53,530 nucleotides of DNA, from contig JAIXQM010000134.1 of NCBI GenBank assembly GCA_027485735.1, forward strand, positions 1 through 53,530, written 5' to 3'. The notes below the pieces were generated by a model. The model had not been told where the DNA came from, did no database searches, and saw only the letters and a program-made list of their open reading frames with translations. This document shows positions 8,464-17,501 of the stretch, one piece after another. Source of the stretch: Sphingomonadales bacterium (GTDB lineage Bacteria; Pseudomonadota; Alphaproteobacteria; Sphingomonadales; Sphingomonadaceae). The position numbers and the translations under genes are program-made. The first letter of the stretch is position 1, and each line of letters begins with the position of its first letter.

Positions 8464-10050
8464 ATGCAGATTGCCGAAATCACCAACCTGGGCCTGCGCC
8501 GCGCTTATTCGCTGGTGATCCCGGCCGATGCCATCGCCGCGCGGCTGAACGCACGCCTGGCCGAAGTGGCCAAGACCATCAAGATGCCGGGCTTCCGTCC
8601 GGGCAAGGTGCCGGCCAACCTCGTCAAGAAAATGCACGGGGCGGCTCTGCGCGGTGAAGCGCTGCAGGCGGCTGTGAATGATGGTGTCAACAAGGTGATT
8701 GCCGATCACGGCCTGCGCCCGGCGACCCAGCCGCAGGTTGATGTGGATGGCGAACTGCCAGAAGAGGGCGATGCCCGCTTCACTGTCAGTCTGGAAATCC
8801 TGCCGACCATCGAGGATGTGAAGGCCGAAGATCTGGCGCTGGAAAAGCTGGTTGTGCCGGCTGACGAAGGTGCCATGGATGCCGCGATCGCCCGCCTCGC
8901 CGAATCGGCGCAGCGCACCGAACCCGCCCCGGCAAAGCACAAGGCCAAGACCGGTGACACTGTTGTCATCGATTTCGAAGGCAAGGTGGATGGCGTGCCG
9001 TTTGATGGCGGCAAGGGCGAAGGCATGCGGGTCAAGATCGGCTCGGGCCAGCTCATCCCTGGCTTTGAAGACCAGTTGATCGGCGCCAAAACGGGCGAAC
9101 AGCGCACCCTGAAGGTGAGCTTCCCGGCCGATTACGGCGCCGCCAATCTGGCTGGCAAGCCGGCCGAATTTGACGTGACGGTGACGGGCGTTGAAGTGCC
9201 CGGCGAAACCAAGATCGATGATGAATTCGCCAAGGGCTTCGGTCTCGACAGCCTGGATGCGCTGAAGGAAATCCTGAAGGATCAGCTCGACGCCGAATTG
9301 GGCACGCTGTCGCGTACCTATCTCAAGCGCAAGCTGCTCGACACGTTGGCTGCCCGCCATGATTTTGACGTGCCGGAATCGATGGTCGATGCCGAGTTCG
9401 AACAGATCTGGCAGACGCTGGAAGGCGAAGCCGCCCGTGAAGCCGATCCGGAAGCTGCCCGCGCCGAGATCGAGGCCGAGCGCGAGGATTATCGCCGCAT
9501 TGCTGTGCGCCGCGTGCGTCTGGGCCTGTTGCTGTCCGAAATCGGCCAGCGCAACGGTGTGACCGTTTCGCAGGCTGAAATGAACCGCCTGATCGGCCAG
9601 GAAGCCGCGCGCTATGCCCCGGCCGAGCAGCAGAAGGTCGTGAAGTTCTTCCAGGAAAACGCCATGGCCGCCATGCAGCTGCGCGCGCCGCTGTATGAAG
9701 ACAAGGTGGTGGACTTCCTGATCGGCAAGGCTGAAATCATCGAACGTGCGGTCACTCGCGCCGAGCTGGAAGCTGCCATCGAGAGCGAAGACGAGACTCC
9801 GGGCGGCCACGTTCACGGCCCCGGCTGTGGCCATGATCACGATCATGATCATGCGCCGGCCAAGCCCAAGAAAGCTCCTGCAGCCAAGAAGGCCAAGGCA
9901 GCCGAGGAACCGGTGGTTGATGCCGAACCGGTGAAGAAGGCGCCCGCCAAGAAGGCTGCGGCCAAGAAGGCCGATGCCGAACCGGCCGTCGAAACCCCGG
10001 CTGAGGTTGCGCCCAAGCCAAAGAAGGCTAGCAAAAAAGCCGCCGAGTAA
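8464..10050 (+). CDS. tig: Trigger factor with long His/Lys-rich tail
   Basis: 528 residues versus ~430 for typical trigger factor. The ribosome-binding N-domain has the signature FRPGKVPANLVKK. The FKBP-like prolyl isomerase domain starts at GDTVVIDFEGKVDGVPFDGG, and the helical chaperone domain follows. The extra ~90 residues are a His-rich cluster at 449-463 (HVHGPGC followed by HDHDHDH), then Lys/Ala/Pro-rich low-complexity sequence to the end. Start chosen at MQIAEITNLGL, which matches the family N-terminus; a TTG and an ATG 12-15 bp upstream are in frame. The stop overlaps the next ATG (TAATG). Confidence 0.95.
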   Translation: MQIAEITNLGLRRAYSLVIPADAIAARLNARLAEVAKTIKMPGFRPGKVPANLVKKMHGAALRGEALQAAVNDGVNKVIADHGLRPATQPQVDVDGELPEEGDARFTVSLEILPTIEDVKAEDLALEKLVVPADEGAMDAAIARLAESAQRTEPAPAKHKAKTGDTVVIDFEGKVDGVPFDGGKGEGMRVKIGSGQLIPGFEDQLIGAKTGEQRTLKVSFPADYGAANLAGKPAEFDVTVTGVEVPGETKIDDEFAKGFGLDSLDALKEILKDQLDAELGTLSRTYLKRKLLDTLAARHDFDVPESMVDAEFEQIWQTLEGEAAREADPEAARAEIEAEREDYRRIAVRRVRLGLLLSEIGQRNGVTVSQAEMNRLIGQEAARYAPAEQQKVVKFFQENAMAAMQLRAPLYEDKVVDFLIGKAEIIERAVTRAELEAAIESEDETPGGHVHGPGCGHDHDHDHAPAKPKKAPAAKKAKAAEEPVVDAEPVKKAPAKKAAAKKADAEPAVETPAEVAPKPKKASKKAAE

Positions 10051-11012
10051 TGCCGCAGCTGCGGCTGCTCGGGCCCGGTATGCTGCGATTCATCCTCGCA
10101 GCGATGGTGGTGGTTTCGCACCTCACCAGTCTGAATATCGGCCGGCCAGCCGTTCTGCTGTTCTTCGTGCTCAGCGGCTATTGGGTGTCGCGCCTGCTTG
10201 CCGGCTGGCAGGCCAGCGTGCCGGCCTTCTATGCCAGCCGTACCTTGCGGGTATGGCCTCTTTATGCAGTCGTCACCGTTCTGGCCTGGCTGCTCCACGC
10301 TCACGCTGAAGCGGTGCGCCCGGATAGCCTGTGGTCGGCGCTTACCCTGCTCGGGCTGGCGGCGCGCGCCGGTGACGTGATTGGCGTTTCCTGGTCGCTC
10401 GATATCGAGCTGCAATTCTATCTGGCCATTCCGTTGATCACGCTGGCCGCCCAGCGATTGCAACCGATCGCCTTGCTGGCACTGGCTATGGCCGCCTTTG
10501 GGTTGGGCATCGCGCTGTTTGCCGCGCGTGTGCCCACCTTGCTCTTCTATCTGCCGGCCTTCCTTGCCGGCTTTGCCTTCCATCGCCTGCGGTGGCAGCC
10601 CAGCGCGGGGCAGGTGCGCGCCAGCCTGATGGCAGCCGCGGCCTTCACTGCGGCCATGACCATGGTGCCTGCGTTGAGCGGGCTGTTGTTCAAGGCCGAA
10701 TTCTCCGACAGCCTGGCGCAAAATCTGGGCCATATGGCGTGGATCCTGCTGCTGGCGCCGTTTGTGGCATGGAACATCAACCAGCCGTCTGACCGGTTTG
10801 ATCGCTGGCTCGGCGATCTGTCGTACCCGCTCTATTTGGTGCACCTGCCGGTGGTGCGGCTGCTGGCCGAGGTGATGCCGGTGACAGGTGCTGGCGGTAA
10901 GCTAGTGGCCGTGGTTGCTGTTCTGGTGGTGAGCATCGCGCTGTTCATGGGCGTCGATCGCCCACTGGAAGCCCGCCGCCAGCGCCTGTGGCGCCGGACC
11001 AAGCCGGCCTGA
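10050..11012 (+). CDS. Acyltransferase 3 family membrane protein (copy 1)
   Basis: 320 residues, mostly hydrophobic helices. The N-terminal AAMVVVSHL carries the His typical of OafA/YrhL-type acyltransferases, followed by LFFVLSGYWVSRL and YASRTLRVWPLY (the R/RxxR region). A mid-protein [12 protein letters not shown] matches the family W-x-E motif. These enzymes move acetyl or other acyl groups onto surface glycans across the inner membrane. The start overlaps the trigger factor stop. It is clearly paralogous to the next gene. The substrate is unknown. Confidence 0.88.
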   Translation: MPQLRLLGPGMLRFILAAMVVVSHLTSLNIGRPAVLLFFVLSGYWVSRLLAGWQASVPAFYASRTLRVWPLYAVVTVLAWLLHAHAEAVRPDSLWSALTLLGLAARAGDVIGVSWSLDIELQFYLAIPLITLAAQRLQPIALLALAMAAFGLGIALFAARVPTLLFYLPAFLAGFAFHRLRWQPSAGQVRASLMAAAAFTAAMTMVPALSGLLFKAEFSDSLAQNLGHMAWILLLAPFVAWNINQPSDRFDRWLGDLSYPLYLVHLPVVRLLAEVMPVTGAGGKLVAVVAVLVVSIALFMGVDRPLEARRQRLWRRTKPA

Positions 11013-11337
11013 ACCCGTTGATCTGACAAGCGCCCACTGTGGTTCGGTGCCCGCTGCGTGCACCGGCCCGCGGCAGCCATAACGGCTCTGAAACGGTCGG
11101 CCAGGCGTCAATGTGGCGGCATTAGGCGGATCGCTTTCCTAAGGATCACATTACAACGACCGTTCTTGTGGTGACGCCGAGCCATTGGCGCACGGTGCAA
11201 GCGGGCTCCAGACCATGTGTCAGGCGATTTGGCTGAACAAATAGTTAAGAAAAACGTAATAGTGTTTGACAGAGGGTAAAGGTCAAGCCAATCTCACCTC
11301 CTCAGGCTGTGTAGTTGTGTCCACCGGAGCGAAGATC
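11013..11337 (+). promoter_or_regulatory. 325-bp gap between the two acyltransferase genes
   Basis: No gene is visible. The last ~100 bases are AT-rich for this genome (AACAAATAGTTAAGAAAAACG), with a TTGACA at 11265-11270. A weak -10 candidate (CAATCT) lies 17 bp further on, so the second acyltransferase probably has its own promoter. No hairpin with a T-run was found. Confidence 0.4.
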
Positions 11338-12360
11338 ATGCCGTTGTCGACATTCCGTCTGGGTCCTGGCGCGGTACGCTTGCTGCTGGCGGCGGTTGTC
11401 GTGGTGTCACACCTGTCGGCGATCAACCTCGGCCGACCGGCGGTGATGATCTTTTTCATGATCAGCGGGTTCTGGGTGACGCGCGCCTGGCAGGAGTGGG
11501 CGGGCGGCGCCACGGGTTTCATGGCCAGCCGTTTCCTGCGCATCTATCCGCTGTTCCTGTTTGTGGCGCTGGCCAATGCCTTGTTGCTGTTCGTGGAAGG
11601 CGCCCACGTGCCGGAGGAGTTCGGCCTGGCGCTGCTGCTGCCTGGTCTGGCCAGCCGTGATGAAACGCTGCTTGGCGTGGCATGGTCGCTGGATATCGAG
11701 CTGCAATTCTACCTGGCGCTGCCATTGCTGGCCCCGCTGCTGATACACTTGCGGCGGGCCGAAGTGTGGCTGTTGGCGCTCATTGGCTGGGTGGTCGGCC
11801 TCGGCCTCATGTCGGCGGGTCTTGTCACCGCGCTGTTCTATCTGCCCGCGTTTGCTGGCGGTGCTTGGCTGGCGCAATCCCGCTGGAAGGCCACGGATGG
11901 CCAGGCGTTCGCCTCGGTTCTGCTGTTCATGGCAGCCGGAGCCGGGCTTGCCCTGCTGCCGCAAGCCCGCGAAGTGTTGCTCAAGAACGGCATCGAAACG
12001 CCCAACATGGCCGTGCAACTTGCCCATCTGGGTTGGTCTGTGCTGCTGCTGCCGGCCGTGGCATGGAGCGTGCACCAATATTCCAGCGCCCAGGATCGCT
12101 GGGCCGGTGATCTGTCGTTCAGCCTGTATCTCGTCCACACCCCGGTGATCACCGCCATGGCGGCGCTGATGCCAGCAGGCGGCCTGGCGCTGAAGCTGGC
12201 AATGCTGCTGATCTCCGCGGTGCTCGCCGTCGCCCTGCATCGCTGGGTCGATCTCCCGGCAGAGCTGTGGCGCCGGGCCCACTTTCGCAATCCGGTGCCG
12301 ATTCCGCCTGCGGCAATCGCCTTTGCCCCCTTGAACTCAGGCCGCAAACGTCCGAACTAG
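11338..12360 (+). CDS. Acyltransferase 3 family membrane protein (copy 2)
   Basis: 340 residues from ATG 11338, preceded by CGGAGCGAAG. It repeats the layout of the previous gene: [20 protein letters not shown] against [43 protein letters not shown] and [12 protein letters not shown]. Both share the distinctive NLGRPAV / NIGRPAV. The two are therefore a tandem duplication that has diverged. A TTG start at 11266 would add 24 residues of non-conserved sequence and is less likely. clpP follows after 17 bp. Function as for copy 1; substrate unknown. Confidence 0.88.
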   Translation: MPLSTFRLGPGAVRLLLAAVVVVSHLSAINLGRPAVMIFFMISGFWVTRAWQEWAGGATGFMASRFLRIYPLFLFVALANALLLFVEGAHVPEEFGLALLLPGLASRDETLLGVAWSLDIELQFYLALPLLAPLLIHLRRAEVWLLALIGWVVGLGLMSAGLVTALFYLPAFAGGAWLAQSRWKATDGQAFASVLLFMAAGAGLALLPQAREVLLKNGIETPNMAVQLAHLGWSVLLLPAVAWSVHQYSSAQDRWAGDLSFSLYLVHTPVITAMAALMPAGGLALKLAMLLISAVLAVALHRWVDLPAELWRRAHFRNPVPIPPAAIAFAPLNSGRKRPN

Positions 12361-12377
12361 TGGGAAAGGAGATTCCC

Positions 12378-13007
12378 ATGTTCGATCCTGTTGCCGGTCT
12401 GGTTCCCATTGTTATCGAAAGCTCGAACCGCGGCGAACGCAGCTTCGATATCTACTCGCGGCTGCTGCGTGATCGCATCGTGTTCGTGAATGGCCAGGTG
12501 GAAGACCATATGGCCTCGGTGATCGTGGCCCAGCTGCTGTTCCTCGAATCGGAAAACCCGAAAAAAGATATCTACATGTATATCAACTCGCCGGGCGGGG
12601 TGATCACGTCCGGCATGGCGATTTACGATACCATGCAGTATATCCGGCCCAAGGTTGGCACGGTGTGCGTGGGCCAGGCCGCGTCGATGGGCAGCTTCCT
12701 GCTCGCCGCCGGTGAGCCGGGCATGCGCATCGCGCTGAAGAACGCCCGCATCATGGTGCACCAGCCGTCGGGCGGCGCCCAGGGCCAGGCGACTGATATC
12801 GAAATCCAGGCCCGTGAAATCCTGCGGATTCGCAGCATTCTCAACAATTTGTACGTGAAGCACACCGGCAAGGACCTCGCCACCATCGAACACGCGATGG
12901 AACGCGACAAGTTCATGAGCGCCGAGGAAGCCCAGGAATTCGGAATCATCGACGCCGTGATGGAAAAGCGCCCGGTGGCACCCGAAGGCGAAGCACAGGC
13001 GGCGTGA
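12378..13007 (+). CDS. clpP: ATP-dependent Clp protease proteolytic subunit
   Basis: 209 residues. The serine protease triad is Ser103 (in QAASMGS), His128 (in MVHQPSGG) and Asp177 (in MERDKF), with family spacing. It forms the double-heptamer chamber that degrades substrates unfolded by ClpX. A good Shine-Dalgarno (AAAGGA) precedes ATG 12378. Upstream in-frame sequence belongs to the end of the acyltransferase gene in another frame. It lies 178 bp before clpX. Confidence 0.98.
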   Translation: MFDPVAGLVPIVIESSNRGERSFDIYSRLLRDRIVFVNGQVEDHMASVIVAQLLFLESENPKKDIYMYINSPGGVITSGMAIYDTMQYIRPKVGTVCVGQAASMGSFLLAAGEPGMRIALKNARIMVHQPSGGAQGQATDIEIQAREILRIRSILNNLYVKHTGKDLATIEHAMERDKFMSAEEAQEFGIIDAVMEKRPVAPEGEAQAA

Positions 13008-13185
13008 ATACCCGCCGGTGCAGGGCTGCACCGCCAGATTGGCGCTATTGCCCCGCCGCAATTGTGACGCTTTGGCGTAATCCTGCCCTTGCGGCAGGCG
13101 GTGATTCATCGCTACACTGTCAAGCCGGTGGCATGCCGGCGCGTATATTGTCGGCTATGGCGGGCCGGCGTGAGGAAGGAACGTC

Positions 13186-14436
13186 ATGACGAAGCTGGGC
13201 GGCACCGATAGCAAAGGCACGCTTTACTGCAGCTTCTGTGGCAAGAGCCAGCACGAGGTGAGGAAGCTCATCGCGGGCCCGACCGTGTTCATCTGCGATG
13301 AATGTGTGGAGCTGTGCAACGACATCATCCGCGAGGAAACCAAGACGGCGCTGGTCAAGAAGTCCGGCGACGTGCCAACCCCGCGCGAAATCTGCAAGGT
13401 GCTGGATGATTATGTGATCGGGCAGTTCCACGCCAAGCGCGTGCTGTCGGTCGCCGTCCACAACCACTACAAGCGGCTGAACCACGGCGGCAAGGGTGCC
13501 GAAGTGGAACTGGCCAAGTCCAACATCCTGCTCGTCGGCCCGACCGGCTGCGGCAAGACGCTGCTCGCCCAAACGCTGGCGCGCATCCTGGATGTGCCCT
13601 TCACCATGGCCGATGCCACCACGCTGACCGAAGCCGGTTACGTAGGCGAGGATGTGGAAAACATCATCCTGAAATTGCTGCAGGCCAGCGACTACAACGT
13701 CGAACGCGCCCAGCGCGGCATCGTGTATATCGATGAAATCGACAAGATCAGCCGCAAGTCTGACAACCCGTCGATCACCCGCGATGTGTCGGGCGAAGGC
13801 GTGCAGCAGGCTCTGCTCAAGATCATGGAAGGCACCACCGCCTCCGTGCCGCCGCAGGGCGGCCGCAAGCATCCGCAGCAGGAATTCCTGCAGGTTGATA
13901 CGACGAACATCCTGTTCATCTGCGGCGGCGCCTTTTCTGGCCTTGATCGCATCATCGGCGATCGTATGCAGGGCCGCTCGATCGGCTTTGGCGCGCATGT
14001 CGCCGCGCCGGATGAACGCCGCGTTGGCGAATTGCTGCGCAAATGCGAACCGGAAGATCTGTTGCGCTTCGGCCTGATCCCGGAATTCATCGGCCGCCTG
14101 CCGGTGATCGCCACCCTGGAAGACCTTGACGAACCGGCGCTGATCAAGATCCTCACCGAGCCGAAGAACGCGCTGGTGAAGCAGTACGCCCGCCTGTTCG
14201 AAATGGAAGGCGCCAAACTCACCTTCACCACCGACGCGCTGTCGGCGATCGCCAAACGCGCCATCGAACGCAAGACCGGCGCGCGCGGCCTGCGCTCGAT
14301 CATGGAAGGCATCTTGCTCGATACCATGTTCGATCTGCCCGGTCTGGAAGGTGTGGAAGAAGTACAGGTGGACAAGGACGTGGTCGCCGGCACCAAGCAA
14401 CCAACGCGCCTGATGGTGGCCGACAAGGCGGCGTGA
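13186..14436 (+). CDS. clpX: ATP-dependent Clp protease ATPase subunit ClpX
   Basis: 416 residues, usual length. N-terminal zinc-binding domain with Cys15, Cys18, Cys37 and Cys40. The AAA+ module has Walker A GPTGCGKT, Walker [10 protein letters not shown] and the pore loop [10 protein letters not shown]-terminal small domain is present ([14 protein letters not shown]). It unfolds tagged proteins and feeds them into ClpP. A strong Shine-Dalgarno (GAGGAAGGA) precedes the ATG. The 178-bp gap after clpP has no evident terminator, so read-through from clpP is likely. A terminator follows at 14547. Confidence 0.98.
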   Translation: MTKLGGTDSKGTLYCSFCGKSQHEVRKLIAGPTVFICDECVELCNDIIREETKTALVKKSGDVPTPREICKVLDDYVIGQFHAKRVLSVAVHNHYKRLNHGGKGAEVELAKSNILLVGPTGCGKTLLAQTLARILDVPFTMADATTLTEAGYVGEDVENIILKLLQASDYNVERAQRGIVYIDEIDKISRKSDNPSITRDVSGEGVQQALLKIMEGTTASVPPQGGRKHPQQEFLQVDTTNILFICGGAFSGLDRIIGDRMQGRSIGFGAHVAAPDERRVGELLRKCEPEDLLRFGLIPEFIGRLPVIATLEDLDEPALIKILTEPKNALVKQYARLFEMEGAKLTFTTDALSAIAKRAIERKTGARGLRSIMEGILLDTMFDLPGLEGVEEVQVDKDVVAGTKQPTRLMVADKAA

Positions 14437-14546
14437 CTTTTCTTTCCCCTCTCCCCCCTGCGGGAGAGGGCGAGAGACGCCGCAGGCGGCCAAGGACTGC
14501 CCCGGACTTGATCCGGGGGGTGAGGGGGTATTGCCCTGAAAGTTAC

Positions 14547-14585
14547 AAGGCGCAGCGCCGGCAAACTCGCTGCGCCTTCTTCTTT
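14547..14585 (+). terminator. Rho-independent terminator after clpX
   Basis: A perfect 11-bp stem (AAGGCGCAGCG / CGCTGCGCCTT) with a 10-nt loop, followed by CTTCTTT. It lies 110 bp after the clpX stop. Confidence 0.75.
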
Positions 14586-14609
14586 GCGGCTTCAGGGAAG
14601 GAAAAGGGG

Positions 14610-14652
14610 GCCTCCGGCGGGCAGGGACGCAGTCCCTGCACCCGTTCGTTTT
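14610..14652 (+). repeat. Dispersed REP-like palindromic repeat, copy 1
   Basis: Sequence of the form GCCTCCGGCGGGCAGGGAC, then GC, then AGTCCCTGCACCCGTTCGTTT. The central GCAGGGAC/GTCCCTGC arms are inverted repeats. Related copies lie at 15983, 17414, 32775 and 34084, all between genes. Confidence 0.8.
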
Positions 14653-14780
14653 GGTGCCGTTCTCGGCCTTCCAGCCGTCAAAACATCATGTCCGCTTCGC
14701 GCCCCCCTTCCGGCCATTTGCGCGGGAGCGCGGCGATCCCGAAAGCGGACGTTCGAACCAGAGCAAGCTGGCTACTTTGG

Positions 14781-14978
14781 CCTAGGCGGCGTGGGCAAAT
14801 TTGAGCCAGTATCTGGCGGCGGCGATTTGGTCCATGCCGCGAAAGCTTTCGGCGAGTTGATCATATCGCGTGGCGATGGCGCCATTGATTTTCAGGCGGC
14901 CGAAGAAGCGTTCGATGAGATTGCGTTCCCCGGAAAGCGACCCCTGTGCTAACACTGAATTTGTCCACGCCGCCTAGG
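14781..14978. mobile_element. IS-derived, MITE-like element with terminal inverted repeats
   Basis: The left end CCTAGGCGGCGTGGGCAAATT (14781-14801) is matched in inverted orientation by 14958-14978 with a single mismatch in 21 bp. The interior is the last ~52 codons of a transposase gene, whose stop codon lies within the left repeat. This is what remains after an internal deletion of an insertion sequence. A CTAG (or TA) at each edge could be the target duplication. The IS family assignment (IS5-like) is from the transposase tail only. Confidence 0.75.
14782..14937 (-). pseudogene. C-terminal remnant of an IS5-family-like transposase
   Basis: About 51 codons in one open frame ending TAG. 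It starts near GERNLIERFFGRLK and ends at RYWLKFAHAA. The block ERNLIERFFGRLKINGAIAT followed by RYD matches the conserved end of DDE transposases of the IS5 family (Glu of the catalytic triad followed by RFFxRLK...ATRYDK). No N-terminal part, start codon or other catalytic residues remain, so it cannot be functional. Confidence 0.8.
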
Positions 14979-15073
14979 GGTCAGCTTCCGCCGCCCCTTT
15001 TTTAGAACGCTATAAATCGCCCTGCTGCTTGCATCGCGGCAATTTCCGCCCGCGCCGCAGAACGGAGTCCGAC

Positions 15074-15787
15074 GTGATTAGATTCTTCTACAATATGGCG
15101 CCTAACCCAATGAAAGTGGCGCTTTTTCTGGAGGAAGCGCGCCTCGAGTACGAAGCGATCCCGATCGACACTAAGCTTGGCGATCAGCACACGCCGACCT
15201 TCCGGGCGATCAATCCCAACGGCAAGGTCCCAGCACTTATCGACGGCGACGCCGTACTCTTCGACAGCAACGCCATCCTTCTCTACCTTGCGGAAAGGAC
15301 CGGCAAATTCCTACCCAGGCCGGACGCCGGGTCGGCTGCGCGCGCCGAGTTGCTGTCTTGGCTGATGTTTGTGGCGACGGGCGTCGGCCCCTATTCCGGG
15401 CAATGCGTGCATTTCCGCCTGTTCGCGCCAGAGCGGTTGGCCTACCCGATCAAGCGCTATGATTTCGAAGCACGGCGCCACTGGCAGATTATAGACGATC
15501 GGCTGGCGGAGACCGGCTACATGGTCGGCGGCACCTATTCGATCGTCGACATGGCGGTCTGGGGATGGGCGCCACGGATCCCCTTCATGCTCGGCGACGA
15601 AACGGCAATGGCCGAGTATCCGCACATTGCCCGGCTGATGGCGGAGATCGACGCCCGGCCGGCGGCCGCGAGGGCGCGAGCGATCGAGACCCGGCATCCC
15701 TTCAAGGGCGATTTCGACGAAGCCGCGATGCGCAATCTCTACCCGCAGATCTTCGCACCAGATCCCGCCACTGCACGAGCGAGCTAG
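15074..15787 (+). CDS. Glutathione S-transferase family protein
   Basis: 237 residues from GTG 15074, preceded by CGGAG. The thioredoxin-fold N-terminal domain shows FFYNMAPNPMKVALFLEE, then INPNGKVPALID and the glutathione-gripping DSNAILLYLAE. The all-helical C-terminal domain has GGTYSIVDMAVWGW. It resembles the YfcG/GstB-type bacterial enzymes that conjugate glutathione or reduce disulfides. The gene stands alone between an IS remnant and a repeat-rich gap, and its 5' codons look less GC-rich than its neighbours. Recent acquisition is possible but unproven. The substrate is unknown. Confidence 0.92.
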   Translation: MIRFFYNMAPNPMKVALFLEEARLEYEAIPIDTKLGDQHTPTFRAINPNGKVPALIDGDAVLFDSNAILLYLAERTGKFLPRPDAGSAARAELLSWLMFVATGVGPYSGQCVHFRLFAPERLAYPIKRYDFEARRHWQIIDDRLAETGYMVGGTYSIVDMAVWGWAPRIPFMLGDETAMAEYPHIARLMAEIDARPAAARARAIETRHPFKGDFDEAAMRNLYPQIFAPDPATARAS

Positions 15788-16280
15788 GCAGTTGCGGAGT
15801 GCTGTCAGTCCAATGCACCCGGGCAGGGATGACAACCACGGTCTCGCAGTTGCCCGGCCTGCGACGGCAACCCAAAATCCATGGCTCATCCCTCCGTGCT
15901 GGGGGCAGCATGGTCCAGGCGGCGTGCATGGGGAAGCTGGCTGATTGAGGGAGGGTTTGCTTGTAGGGGAGCAAGAAGGAGAGCCTCCGGCGGGCAGGGG
16001 CTCAGCCCCTGCACCCACTTTCGTTTTCGGGTGGTGCTTACTGTCCGCTTGGCACCCTCAAAACGGACGTTTGGACGACTGGACCATAAGCCCCAAAGCA
16101 GACATGGGCTCGGTCCGGACAGGCCCGGCATCCATAGGTCCTGACCCGAGGTTAGGCGTGCATGAATGACCATTTTTGCCCATCGTTTGGGCAGTTTTCT
16201 GCGCCGCATCTCGATTGTAATCTTTGCGCCCTGATATAAGAACCCCCTTGCCGGAAGCTCTTGGATAAAAAGTGGAATTC
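15788..16280 (+). other. 493-bp gap with repeat sequences before the desaturase
   Basis: No convincing gene: the short frames in it have no start signals or recognisable motifs. It holds repeat copy 2 (15983-16028). The motifs ACTGTCCGCTTGGC and AAAACGGACGTTTGG follow and echo those in the gap after clpX. The last ~100 bases are more AT-rich and presumably carry the desaturase promoter. Confidence 0.5.
15983..16028 (+). repeat. Dispersed REP-like palindromic repeat, copy 2
   Basis: GCCTCCGGCGGGCAGGGGC, then T, then CAGCCCCTGCACCCACTTTCG. Same outer motif as copy 1. The inner arms GCAGGGGC/GCCCCTGC have changed together, so pairing is kept: a compensatory change that supports a folded element. 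Confidence 0.8.
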
Positions 16281-17336
16281 ATGGATTTTGCAAACACCGA
16301 AATGCCATATCAAGGATCTGTTCCTGCCACTGGCCTCCCCGCACTGGTGCCGCGCAAGCTGGTTTCGCAGCTCAAGCCGTTTTCCCGGCCTCACACCGTC
16401 CGCAGCATCTGGGAACTGGCGATCACGCTTGTCCCGTTTTTCGGTGTCGTGTCCGCCATGCTGGCCGCCATCAGCGCAGGCTATCTGATCGCCCTTGCGC
16501 TTGCGCCGCTGGCGGGGTTGCTGTTGCTGCGCATCTTCATCATCCAGCATGATTGCGGGCATGACGCTTTTCTTTCCAAACGCTCCGGCAATGACTGGAT
16601 TGGCCGCGCGCTGGGCGTGTTGACCTTTACGCCGTATGATTGCTGGCGGCGCGCGCACACGCTGCATCATGCGAGCACCGGCAATCTCGATGCCCGCGGC
16701 TTTGGCGATATCGACACGCTGACGGTGAGGGAGTTTCAGTCCCGCAGCCGGCTTGGGCGACTGGGCTATCGGCTGTATCGCCACCCGGCGGTGCTGCTGG
16801 GGATTGGCCCTGCTTATTTGTTTTTGCTGCGGCACCGCTTGCCGATCGGGTTGATGCGGGCCGGGGTGCAATATTGGGTCAGCGCCATCGCCACCAATCT
16901 GGCGATCGCCGCCATGATGAGCGGACTGATCCTCCTGGTTGGATGGGGCACGACCCTGTTGGTCGTGATCCCCACCCTGCTGATCGCGGCATCGACCGGG
17001 GTCTATCTCTTCTACATCCAGCATCAGTTCGAAACGGCGCATTGGGACAAGGCGACGGCCTGGTCGTTCCACGATGCCGCCTTGTACGGCAGCACCCATC
17101 TCGACCTGCCGCAACCGCTGCGCTGGTTCACCGGCAATATCGGCGTTCATCACGTCCACCATCTCGCCAGCCGTATCCCGTTCTATCGCCTGCAAGAGGT
17201 GCTCAACGCCTATCCCGATCTGCGTCATCTCAACCGCTTCACCTTCGCGCAGATGATCCGGCCGCTGGCACTCACCTTGTGGGACGAAGAACGCCGCCGG
17301 CTGATCTCCTTTCGCGAGGCGGCGGCCGTCGCATAG
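16281..17336 (+). CDS. Membrane fatty acid desaturase (omega-6/delta-12 DesA-like)
   Basis: 351 residues from ATG 16281. The three histidine boxes that bind the di-iron centre are intact and in order: HDCGH, HTLHH and HHVHH. Four or more hydrophobic segments lie between them. The spacing and the last box (NIGVHHVHHLASRIPFYRL) are those of acyl-lipid desaturases that add a double bond to membrane fatty acids. A GTG nine bases upstream is in frame and possible. The gene is flanked by dispersed repeats on both sides and is convergent with the next operon. Regiospecificity cannot be read from sequence. Confidence 0.92.
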   Translation: MDFANTEMPYQGSVPATGLPALVPRKLVSQLKPFSRPHTVRSIWELAITLVPFFGVVSAMLAAISAGYLIALALAPLAGLLLLRIFIIQHDCGHDAFLSKRSGNDWIGRALGVLTFTPYDCWRRAHTLHHASTGNLDARGFGDIDTLTVREFQSRSRLGRLGYRLYRHPAVLLGIGPAYLFLLRHRLPIGLMRAGVQYWVSAIATNLAIAAMMSGLILLVGWGTTLLVVIPTLLIAASTGVYLFYIQHQFETAHWDKATAWSFHDAALYGSTHLDLPQPLRWFTGNIGVHHVHHLASRIPFYRLQEVLNAYPDLRHLNRFTFAQMIRPLALTLWDEERRRLISFREAAAVA

Positions 17337-17413
17337 CGCTCGCGTCAGCTCAGCCTTGCCTTGCATCGCGACCCGGATCGAACAGCCGGTTCCCCGCCCA
17401 ACAGCCGACACTG

Positions 17414-17454
17414 AAACAAACGGGTGCAGGGACGAGTCCCTGCCCGCCGGAGGC
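17414..17454 (-). repeat. Dispersed REP-like palindromic repeat, copy 3
   Basis: Inverted relative to copies 1 and 2: AACAAACGGGTGCAGGGAC, then GA, then GTCCCTGCCCGCCGGAGGC. It lies between the convergent ends of the desaturase and the spermidine-synthase-like gene. Confidence 0.8.
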
Positions 17455-17501
17455 GCTACTTCGTTCTGACTAAGGGGTGGAGGCAATGCCGCCCTGGAGG
17501 T

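Larger units (their letters stand above)
14437..15073 (+). other. 637-bp gap: hairpins, dispersed repeat and IS-derived element
   Basis: No intact gene. In order it holds two palindromes, CTCTCCCCCCTGCGGGAGAG near 14452 and CCCCGGACTTGATCCGGGG near 14501. Then come the clpX terminator (14547), a dispersed repeat copy (14610), an inverted pair of short motifs (TGTCCGCTT near 14689, AAGCGGACGTT near 14742) and a ~200-bp IS remnant (14781-14978). Such mosaics are typical landing places for mobile sequence. Confidence 0.7.

Noticed and set aside
14584-14952. Plus-strand frame of ~120 codons through the repeat and IS remnant
   Set aside because: It reads through the dispersed repeat and the wrong strand of the transposase remnant; no independent evidence for a gene.
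15793-16020. Short frames after the glutathione transferase
   Set aside because: They lie in repeat-rich sequence and have no start signal or similarity to a known protein.
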